From Pseudomonadota bacterium (GTDB lineage Bacteria; Pseudomonadota; Gammaproteobacteria; Burkholderiales; Burkholderiaceae_B), in the NCBI GenBank assembly GCA_023427085.1, contig JAEZBO010000022.1:1-6237 (forward strand): 6,237 nucleotides of DNA. Direction: 5' to 3'. Both the position numbers and the translations under genes were made by a program. Each line of letters begins with the position of its first letter. The first letter of the stretch is position 1. The notes beneath the pieces were generated by a model. The model saw only the letters and a program-made list of their open reading frames with translations, was not told the DNA's origin and did no database searches. This document shows, in pieces, positions 1 to 6,237 of the stretch.

Positions 1-3000
1 GCGACGGTGGTGGCGTAGAAGCGGCGGTCCCGGTCGTCGCTGTCGTCCCGGATGCGGGCGTCGTCGCGCTTGTCCCGGCTGTAGACCCGTTTCGGCTGCA
101 GCACGTGGAACAACCGGCCGTGATCGGCGATGCCCCGGTCCGCGCAGCGCGGGCATGCGCTGGTGTCCTCCTTGGCCAGGTGGGTACGCACGTACCCGCA
201 CTGCGCGCAGATCCGCCACTGTTCGTATGTCGGCCGGTCGGGCGGGCCGACGTCGAGCCCGGAGATCTCGTGCTTGTAGCCCCGGACGTAGTAGCTGTTG
301 CCGGGGGCGATCTCGACGAGGGCCGGACGGGCCGGGCGTGCGTACTCGCGCAGCTCGCTGTGGAACCGGCGGTCACCGTCGACCTGCTCCTCCCAGGTCA
401 ATGTCGCTTCGAGATCGGTACGGCTGTCGATGAGCGCGTAGTTCGGGAGCAGCCCGAACTCGACCAGCGTGCCGTGGGCGGCGGCGGCGCTCACCTCGCG
501 CAGCCGACGGCGGACAGCGGCTTCCTCCGCCTTCAGCATCCGGATCTCGCGGGCGTGATCGGGGTCGCTGGGTACGAGCGTGGCACGGGCCTTGGCGATC
601 TCCCGGAGCCGACGTCGCAGGTCCGCCAACCGGAGCTCCCAGGTCTCGTCCGCCTCCTTGACCCGGTGGACGATCCCGTCGACGGCGAACTCCCGCAGTT
701 CCTCGACGGCGGAGGTCATGATCTTGTTGCCGAAGAGCGCCAGGAAGCCCGTAACCAGGTCGACGCCGTCGCGCCGGGCCGCTTCCGCGAGGTTGGCGAG
801 CCAACCGCTCGGGCCGAAGAGTACGTGCGCGCGGCGTGGCATGGGCAGCACTCCGGGCAGCCGGCCGCGCGCCGCCAGGTCGATCAGGTGCGCCAGGTAC
901 TGCCGGCGCAGGATCTCCACGGCGGACAGGAAGCAGCCGGGCGGCACGATCTGCCCGGCGATCATGTCTCTCGGCTCGGTCAGGTAGTAGCGGTCCCGCT
1001 CACTGCGGCCGACGAGCGTGAGCACGAGAGCGTTGCCGCTCTTCCGGCCGGCCCGGCCGGCCCGCTGTACGTAGTTCGCCGGTCCGTGCGGGAGCGACGC
1101 GAGCACCACCGCGGACAGGGCCCCGATGTCGATGCCCATTTCCAGGGTGGGCGTGCAGGACAGGACGTTCGGGTCGGTGTACCGCCTGCCGTCGCGGAAC
1201 TGCTTCTCCACGTTCTCCCGCTGGGCGCGGGTGAGCATGCCGGTGTGCTCGCCGGTGACGACCCGGAAGACCGAGCTCTCCAGGTAGAGCCGCCGGTAGT
1301 AGTCGTCCGGCGCGGTGTCGTCGTGGGCGGCCCGCAGCAGGCCGCGGCAGCGGTACTGCCGGCAGGGCTGGCCGACCCATCCGGCCACCCGGTCCGGGTG
1401 TTCCGTCTGCTGCCAGTGGCAGGTGTCGCAGGCGACCCCCGCCTGTTTGGCGGCGTAGTCATCAAGCCGGGTGACGCGCAGGTGGCCGGGCGTCAGGCCG
1501 TACACCTGGTTGCCGTCCTCGGTGTCGCCGACCGCGACGATGCCGGCGGCGGCCAACGCCGGCATCAGGCTGGACAGGTAGGCGGCTGCCGCGGCGAGAT
1601 CCATGCCGAGGCATCGCGAGGTCCAGTCCTGATACCAGTTGCCCCGAGCGGTGATCGCGTCGAACTCGGACTTCGACTTCGGCGTCGCGAGCAGGAAGGC
1701 GGGCGCGGACACGCCGCGCGGGAAGGCGGGCATGCCGGCAGGCCGGCCGCCCCACACCTGCCACCGGGTGCCGCCCCGCTTGAGGTATGGCACCAGCCAC
1801 TCGTGGTAGATCGCGCCACGGGTGCGCAGCCGCTCCAGCAGGCCGCGGAGGAAGGCGAGGTAGCGGGCATCGTCCGCAGGCGTGCCACCGAGCTGCCCCG
1901 GGGCGGTCCTCTGCACGTCGCGACAGATCCCGGTGGCCTTCGCGGGATCGTCGAGGGCCACCTCGACGGCGACGCTGCGGGTCAGCTCCAGGGTGCGGCC
2001 CTGACGGGAACGCAGACCGGTCTCCATCACGGTGGCGAAGACGAGCCGCTCGCTGATCAGCGACCAGGTCTCTCGGGTGCCGTTGTGCTCACCGGCGAGC
2101 AGGCTGTCGACGTCCGGCCGATCGTGCAGGTCGGGTGGTACGACAGTGGAAAGGATCTCCGGTTCGGCGGCCTTCTCGATCATCTCGACGAAGAGGTCGT
2201 CCAGCCCCACCGACTGTCCGGGCCGCAGGCGGCTGGCGAGCAGCGAGCGCAGGGAGAAGGCGTACGACCGGTTGGCGACGAACCCGGCCCGGTGCGCGGC
2301 ATCCTGCACCGAGTCGTTGAACAGCAGCGTCTTCTTCTCGTGCTCGTCGAGCTCCCCGCCGGTGAACTGCTGGGTGATGGCCACCGAGGCGAGCGTGGCC
2401 AGCCCGGCGCCGAGGAAGCGGATGCCGTGGTCCATCGAGCAGGACGGGCAACGATCCTTCTCCGCTGCGTCGATCGCACCGAGGTCGCCGAGCACGACCA
2501 GCGCGTCGGCGGACCGCACCCGGTCGCGCTGCTCGTCGAACGGGCGGACCCGCCGGCCGTACTCCAGCACCAGCAGCCCTCCGGTGCGCTGCTGGATCTC
2601 GTCGTCGGTGGCGGCGATCAGCGCGCGGACCCGGCGCTTGTCCCGTCCGACACTGGCTCGGTAAATCTTGTCCGGATCGGTCTCCAGTTCCTGCGGGTCC
2701 TTCTCCGGCGACAGCGCCATCCAGCCGGACCGTCCGCAGTGCCGGCAGTAGACAGCCGGCAGGCGCGGGTAGCGGTTGTCGGCGATGACGACGTCGGCGT
2801 CCGGCACGTACGGGTCGATTTCCCGGGGCGGCTCGCCGTACCAGCCGAAGGCAGGCTGACGGGACGTGCCGCGCAGCAGCCGCGAGACGGACCGCACCCA
2901 CAGGTGCGTCTCGATGTTGAGCAGCGGACGACCCGGTACCTCCGGGTTCTCAGCGAGCGACAGCAGGCCCACGAACCGGGCGATTGCCTTGGCGGTCACC

Positions 3001-4208
3001 TCCGGCCGCGTCTTCATGGCGCTGCCCCCGCCGGTGGCGTTGTTCCGGGGCAGCACGTCGATGATCTCTTCGAGCGTGCAAGGCCGGGCCTGGAGCGAGT
3101 CGAGCACCGCCTTGGTGAGCGGATGCCGGCGCAGCAGCTCCCCCAGGCGCGCCGGATCGTCGGCGCAGCGCTGGCCGACCACCAGCTCGGCGACCTCGGC
3201 CATGAGCCCCGGGTTCCGGTCGTCGACTGCGGCGAGCTGTTCCGGGGTGGGCAGGGGCAGCCCGAAGTCCTGGTGGTCCATGAATTCGCCGGGCTCGTAG
3301 CGGTCCTCACCGACGAGTGAATCGGCGTCGAAGGCCACGCCGAACACCTGCTCGGCGACCTCTCGGATGGCCGTACGGCCGTCCCGGCCACCGCCCTCAC
3401 CCAGGGTGGCGGAGGTGGCAACCGGGCAGATGCCACCCAGCGGACGGTCCGCCTCGGCCAGCCCGAGCGCGGCACCGAGCCGGCGCAACAGCATCGCCAC
3501 GTCCGTACCCTGGGCGCCGTCGTAGGTGTGGAACTCGTCCAGCACCACGTACGCCGGTTCCGCGCCCTCCCACAGCGGCAGGTCGTCACCGCGCTGGAGC
3601 AGCAGGTCCAGCATCTTGTAGTTAGTGATCAGAATGTCCGGCGGGGTCCGCCGCATCTCCGACCGCTTCGTCATCACGTGGCGGTACTCGATGGCCGCGA
3701 CGTCCCCGATGTAGAGGCCGGCCGTGATCCCCGCCAGCGCCGGATCGGTCAGCAGATCGTTGATGCGCTGCGTCTGGTCGGTCGCCAGGGCGTTCATCGG
3801 GTAGAGCAGGATCGCCTTGACACCGGCCCGCCCTTGCTGGCGCTGCCGACGGCAGTGGTCGAGCACCGGGATCAGGAACGACTCCGTCTTTCCCGAGCCG
3901 GTGCCGGTGGTGATCAGGGTCGGCTCGGCCGCCTTGCCCCGGGTCGAGAGCCGGGCGAAGGCCTTCGCCGGGGGGAGGTAGGGAGTGTAGTCGGCCGGCG
4001 CCCCGTCGCGGCCCGCGCGCCCGTCACCCACCGCCGGGCGGAAGGGGGTGCGGATCCGCAGGTACGGCCCGCGGAAGATGCCCTGCTGCTGGTGAGAAAG
4101 GAAGCCTTCCAGGCCTTGGCGTACGCCGTCCTCGGTCAGACCGAAGGTCGTGGTCAGGTACTGGGTGAGGGTCTGGCGCAGGGTGTCGGCGGCGATCGTC
4201 GGTCTCAT
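1..4208 (-). CDS. Large SF2 DEAD/DEAH-type helicase with zinc-binding Cys clusters, DruE/YprA(MrfA)-like; 3' end outside window
   Basis: Probable ATP-dependent DNA translocase/helicase, acting on DNA in the cytoplasm. Reading from the ATG at 4208, one frame stays open to the left edge (1402 codons, no stop). Seen in order: Walker A GTGSGKT at residues 102-108 (Lys107); motif Ia YPMNAL at 136-141; DILITNYKML at 191-200; motif II DEFH at 224-227 followed by TYDGAQGTD; motif III SAT at 266-268; motif IV-like LLFNDSVQD at 628-636; TPTLEMGIDIG at 1019-1029; motif VI QRAGRAGR at 1048-1055. Cysteine pairs: C488/C491 with C587/C590, C927/C930 with C949/C954, and C1334/C1337 with C1352/C1355, probably zinc ribbons. 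Residues about 1184-1238 are rich in Arg, Glu, Leu and Ala and look like a coiled coil; LLPNY follows at 1253-1257. Long segments separate motif III from IV and IV from V, as in the giant DUF1998-linked helicases. A DUF1998 domain is not seen and would lie past the edge. The start is supported by a Shine-Dalgarno match. The gene follows a DUF262 nuclease gene on the same strand. Helicase identity is firm; assignment to a named defence system is not. Confidence 0.94.
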   Translation of the reverse strand, partial: MRPTIAADTLRQTLTQYLTTTFGLTEDGVRQGLEGFLSHQQQGIFRGPYLRIRTPFRPAVGDGRAGRDGAPADYTPYLPPAKAFARLSTRGKAAEPTLITTGTGSGKTESFLIPVLDHCRRQRQQGRAGVKAILLYPMNALATDQTQRINDLLTDPALAGITAGLYIGDVAAIEYRHVMTKRSEMRRTPPDILITNYKMLDLLLQRGDDLPLWEGAEPAYVVLDEFHTYDGAQGTDVAMLLRRLGAALGLAEADRPLGGICPVATSATLGEGGGRDGRTAIREVAEQVFGVAFDADSLVGEDRYEPGEFMDHQDFGLPLPTPEQLAAVDDRNPGLMAEVAELVVGQRCADDPARLGELLRRHPLTKAVLDSLQARPCTLEEIIDVLPRNNATGGGSAMKTRPEVTAKAIARFVGLLSLAENPEVPGRPLLNIETHLWVRSVSRLLRGTSRQPAFGWYGEPPREIDPYVPDADVVIADNRYPRLPAVYCRHCGRSGWMALSPEKDPQELETDPDKIYRASVGRDKRRVRALIAATDDEIQQRTGGLLVLEYGRRVRPFDEQRDRVRSADALVVLGDLGAIDAAEKDRCPSCSMDHGIRFLGAGLATLASVAITQQFTGGELDEHEKKTLLFNDSVQDAAHRAGFVANRSYAFSLRSLLASRLRPGQSVGLDDLFVEMIEKAAEPEILSTVVPPDLHDRPDVDSLLAGEHNGTRETWSLISERLVFATVMETGLRSRQGRTLELTRSVAVEVALDDPAKATGICRDVQRTAPGQLGGTPADDARYLAFLRGLLERLRTRGAIYHEWLVPYLKRGGTRWQVWGGRPAGMPAFPRGVSAPAFLLATPKSKSEFDAITARGNWYQDWTSRCLGMDLAAAAAYLSSLMPALAAAGIVAVGDTEDGNQVYGLTPGHLRVTRLDDYAAKQAGVACDTCHWQQTEHPDRVAGWVGQPCRQYRCRGLLRAAHDDTAPDDYYRRLYLESSVFRVVTGEHTGMLTRAQRENVEKQFRDGRRYTDPNVLSCTPTLEMGIDIGALSAVVLASLPHGPANYVQRAGRAGRKSGNALVLTLVGRSERDRYYLTEPRDMIAGQIVPPGCFLSAVEILRRQYLAHLIDLAARGRLPGVLPMPRRAHVLFGPSGWLANLAEAARRDGVDLVTGFLALFGNKIMTSAVEELREFAVDGIVHRVKEADETWELRLADLRRRLREIAKARATLVPSDPDHAREIRMLKAEEAAVRRRLREVSAAAAHGTLVEFGLLPNYALIDSRTDLEATLTWEEQVDGDRRFHSELREYARPARPALVEIAPGNSYYVRGYKHEISGLDVGPPDRPTYEQWRICAQCGYVRTHLAKEDTSACPRCADRGIADHGRLFHVLQPKRVYSRDKRDDARIRDDSDDRDRRFYATTV

Positions 4209-4213
4209 GAGCG

Positions 4214-4220
4214 GATCACC
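4214..4220 (-). promoter_or_regulatory. Shine-Dalgarno site of the helicase gene
   Basis: On the minus strand GGTGATC lies five bases before the ATG at 4208-4206. It matches seven consecutive bases of the AAGGAGGTGATC complement of the 16S rRNA 3' end. This is the main support for that start codon. The ATG at 4227-4225, just upstream, is in a different frame. Confidence 0.6.
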
Positions 4221-4326
4221 GCCGCATGCTACTTCACCCCTTACCGGGCTCTGACCTGCCGGATGGGCTGAACCACGCACAAGTCAGATTCGCGACAGGC
4301 AGTAGTCGGGAGCGCATCTTCGCATT

Positions 4327-4365
4327 CCTGCCCGCCAGCATCGATCACCTCGACGCGCGGGCAGG
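4327..4365 (-). terminator. 9-bp inverted repeat just after the nuclease stop codon, possible terminator hairpin
   Basis: The arms 4327-4335 (cctgcccgc) and 4357-4365 (gcgggcagg) are perfectly complementary, are almost all G/C, and are separated by 21 bases. The loop contains a smaller TCGA/TCGA pairing. The hairpin begins four bases past the TAA of the nuclease gene, which fits an end-of-transcript structure. No T-run follows on either strand. Actinomycete terminators often lack one, so the role is inferred from position and pairing only. If it terminates, the helicase needs its own promoter or depends on read-through. Confidence 0.5.
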
Positions 4366-4369
4366 CTCG

Positions 4370-6237
4370 TTATGCGGCTGCCGGCTCCTCGCCTTCCCCG
4401 TCTTCGCTGGTGTCGAGACCAACCTCGCGCGCTAGTTCGGTGGCGGTCATCCGCTGGTCAGCTGCCGCCCGACCCGCATGGTCGAAGCGCACACCCTCGG
4501 CCTCCAACACGGTCCGTGGGTCGTCTCGGCGTTGAGGGTCGGGCCAGCGGAAGTCTGCCGAGATGGCGCCGTCGATCTTCAAGACTCGATGGGCGTTCGG
4601 AACCTGGACACTGGCGAGGCGTCCGGCAACCGCGCGGTGGAATACGCCGATCACCTCCGCGATGTCCGAGTAGCTGGTCCAGCGGCCGGCAGGAATGCTG
4701 GCAAGCGCCTGGTTCATCAGGGACCAGCGTGGGCTGGGTGGAGTCACCGCGGCCGATTCGTCGGGGCCCGGCCAAATGAGCAGGACTCGGTCAGCGAGGG
4801 CTCGGCCACGCGCGAGGATCTCCGTTCGACCCCACCGGGGCGAGTCAGCGATTTCACGATTCATCGCGAGTCCGCTGTCGCGGAGGATCTTCTTCTTGGC
4901 CTCGAATCCGTCGTTGGCCAGCTTGGGGTTGTACGCGGTCAGGCTGAGATTCCCGAGAGTGTGCACCAGGGAGCTGTGTAGTTCCTCGACCGTCTCGTCG
5001 GCCTCCAGGTCGGGAGCCAGCATCTCCCGCCACTCGTCCGTCAGGGACTGCGGCAACACGTGCTCGATGGTGACCTTCGCGGTGTCGAAGTTGATGGGCT
5101 CCTTGTGCTCGAAGTCCTCCTCAATGCAGCGCAGCACGTAGCTGCGCTGCGGACCGCGCCCCAGCCAGTAGAAGCTGTTCACCAGCACGGCTTCGCGGAT
5201 GTACTGGTCGGTGGGGAACTTCTTCCGGACCCCTGAAAGCGCCCGCGTGATCGCTTTGGCCGAGGGGACCTGTTCTCCCAGGTCCTTGACCAGCGACATC
5301 AAGATTCGATTGGTGTTGGCACTGGCGATGCCCGCGATCATGCGACGGACCAGGTAGCTCTCGACGACCCGTAGTGCATCAGCGGCTTCGGCCGAGCTGA
5401 GGCGGCGCGCCTCGTGCGCCAGCAGGACATAGAGAGCGATGGGGTGGACCACTGCCGCACCCCAGCGGTCGAGCCGGTCCAACGCCCGCCGCAGGATCGG
5501 ATCTGCGACTTCGCCCGGCTTCAGAATCTTGCGGAACAGGCGCGCTTTGTGGTGGAGATCGATGATCCACTCCTCGATCGCAGCCTCACCGGACAATTGG
5601 CCGAGGCGCAGCTGCTGCGACTGGTAAATCGCCTCCTGGGTGGCGCGGTCGTCCCCACGGAGCACCAGGTCCAGCCAGACCAGGTCCTCAAGCTGCTTAT
5701 CCGTGAGCAACTCCTGAAGCGGCAGCCAATGCCGTTCGTAGACGTGGTCACCCCGAGCGGGCAGGCGCATGAAGAGGTAGTTTCGCAGCAGGTCTGCCTG
5801 GGTTAGCGGCTGGCCGGTGTAGTTGAGTGACTCGAAGATGCGGTGGACGTTGTCATCCGGGTGCGCGGCGATTTCCACGAGGCTCAACCTCGCCGCTACC
5901 GCCTGCTCGATCCGAATCAGATCATGGTCATCGTCCGGGTCGTCGGCTTGGACGAGCGCGGCCCGAAAAAAGCGATAGGCCTCGCCGATCCGATCCTCAC
6001 CACCAGCACCAGGGTCCCTTTCCACGAGCGCCAACCACGCCGCTCGGTCGGCCTTCGTGGGTAGAAGCGTGTATCGCTCCATCCCCGACGCATACTTGTT
6101 GAACAGGTACATGTCGTCGATCTTGGCCGCTAGCTGCGCGTCGGACTCTTGAACGTGATCCCGAATCGCACACAGCAGAATACTCAGTGTCGTCAACCGT
6201 TGTTGCCCGTCCACGACGAGCCAGCTCTGCACGCCGG
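4370..6237 (-). CDS. DUF262-DUF1524 (GmrSD/SspE-like) nuclease with C-terminal alkyltransferase-like domain; 5' end outside window
   Basis: Likely a nucleotide-dependent, modification-sensing DNA nuclease. Residues are numbered from the GTG codon at 6232-6230, which is internal: the frame is open to the edge and DUF262 proteins normally have several dozen residues before this motif. DGQQR (8-12) is the DUF262 nucleotide-binding/hydrolysis signature. FESLN..G..L with ADLLRNYLF (133-154) is its second conserved block. Residues about 387-488 are a DUF1524 His-Asn nuclease domain: EHVLPQ (390-395, His391), HTLGNLSLT (424-432, Asn428), then YNPKLAN and a following F..KK (434-447). Residues about 502-583 match the DNA-binding domain of O6-alkylguanine-DNA alkyltransferases: IPAGRWTSYSDIA (513-525), RAVAG (533-537), VPNAHRV (544-550), LEAEGVRF (576-583). 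The acceptor Cys of PCHRV is Ala547, so this part should bind but not repair. The tail ends in acidic and Ala-rich residues before TAA (4372-4370). GC content is visibly lower than in the helicase gene. Family assignment is firm; the natural target is unknown. Confidence 0.95.
   Translation of the reverse strand, partial: GVQSWLVVDGQQRLTTLSILLCAIRDHVQESDAQLAAKIDDMYLFNKYASGMERYTLLPTKADRAAWLALVERDPGAGGEDRIGEAYRFFRAALVQADDPDDDHDLIRIEQAVAARLSLVEIAAHPDDNVHRIFESLNYTGQPLTQADLLRNYLFMRLPARGDHVYERHWLPLQELLTDKQLEDLVWLDLVLRGDDRATQEAIYQSQQLRLGQLSGEAAIEEWIIDLHHKARLFRKILKPGEVADPILRRALDRLDRWGAAVVHPIALYVLLAHEARRLSSAEAADALRVVESYLVRRMIAGIASANTNRILMSLVKDLGEQVPSAKAITRALSGVRKKFPTDQYIREAVLVNSFYWLGRGPQRSYVLRCIEEDFEHKEPINFDTAKVTIEHVLPQSLTDEWREMLAPDLEADETVEELHSSLVHTLGNLSLTAYNPKLANDGFEAKKKILRDSGLAMNREIADSPRWGRTEILARGRALADRVLLIWPGPDESAAVTPPSPRWSLMNQALASIPAGRWTSYSDIAEVIGVFHRAVAGRLASVQVPNAHRVLKIDGAISADFRWPDPQRRDDPRTVLEAEGVRFDHAGRAAADQRMTATELAREVGLDTSEDGEGEEPAAA

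Larger units (their letters stand above)
4209..4369 (-). other. 161-base gap between the two genes (leader of the helicase)
   Basis: It holds the inverted repeat at 4327-4365 and the ribosome binding site at 4214-4220. Between them, on the minus strand, are two imperfect direct copies of GGT(N3-4)GCC at 4274-4266 and 4256-4247, about one and three-quarter helical turns apart, which could be operator half-sites but may be chance. TAGCAT at 4231-4226 fits the loose TAnnnT -10 pattern but has no recognisable -35 element at 16-18 bases, so no promoter is called. No small gene with a convincing start is seen on either strand. Confidence 0.45.

Noticed and set aside
105..3320. A plus-strand open frame of 1071 codons, the longest closed frame in the window.
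   Set aside because: It lies wholly antisense to the helicase. Its translation has no recognisable domain and is rich in Arg, Gly, Val and Pro in the pattern expected from reading GC-rich codons backwards, whereas the minus strand encodes every helicase motif in one frame.
4226..4231. TAGCAT as a -10 promoter element for the helicase.
   Set aside because: There is no -35-like hexamer at suitable spacing and the leader would be only about ten bases; the match is to three fixed positions only.
3528..4271. A plus-strand open frame of 247 codons over the 5' part of the helicase gene.
   Set aside because: It is antisense to the Walker A and motif II coding region, has no recognisable domain, and is explained by high third-position GC on the opposite strand.
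4226..4435. A 69-codon plus-strand frame across the intergenic gap.
   Set aside because: It overlaps the nuclease C-terminus in antisense and runs through the inverted repeat; I see no Shine-Dalgarno site or recognisable product.
6230..6232. GTG as the start codon of the nuclease gene.
   Set aside because: The frame continues open to the window edge, and the DGQQR motif would sit only eight residues in, far too close for a DUF262 protein. The true start is upstream of the window.
1..6237. CRISPR repeats, tRNA or rRNA genes, insertion-sequence ends.
   Set aside because: Reading both strands showed no regularly spaced repeats, no cloverleaf-like segments and no transposase or terminal inverted repeats; the window is almost fully occupied by the two coding frames.

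Overview
The window is a high-GC, densely coding fragment typical of an actinomycete (a Streptomyces- or Micromonospora-like genome is an inference from base composition; no taxonomic marker gene is present). It holds two large genes, both on the minus strand and both cut by the window edges, separated by a 161-base gap. Every long plus-strand reading frame is an antisense shadow of these two genes.

Right side (6237 down to 4370, transcribed first): the 3' part of a DUF262/DUF1524 protein of the GmrSD/SspE type of modification-dependent restriction nuclease. The N-terminal end lies outside the window. What remains shows the DGQQR nucleotide-binding motif, the second DUF262 motif, a DUF1524 His-Asn nuclease domain and, unusually, a C-terminal alkyltransferase-like (MGMT/ATL) DNA-binding domain. 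In that domain the alkyl-acceptor cysteine is replaced by alanine, while the Tyr and Arg used for nucleotide flipping appear to be kept.

Gap (4369 to 4209): a 9-bp perfect inverted repeat four bases past the nuclease stop codon, probably a terminator-like hairpin, followed by a short leader with a good Shine-Dalgarno match before the second gene. No convincing promoter is visible.

Left side (4208 down to 1): the first 1402 codons of a very large superfamily 2 DEAD/DEAH-type helicase. It has a complete set of RecA motifs, four pairs of CxxC-like metal-binding cysteines and a predicted coiled coil. It resembles the large DUF1998-associated helicases found in phage-defence loci (the DruE/YprA-MrfA type). 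Its C-terminus lies beyond the left edge.

The likely biology (inference) is a defence cassette. An NTP-dependent nuclease gated by an alkyl/modified-base reader would act with, or next to, a large DNA translocase. The nuclease gene is clearly lower in GC than the helicase gene, so the pair may have been assembled from parts with different histories.
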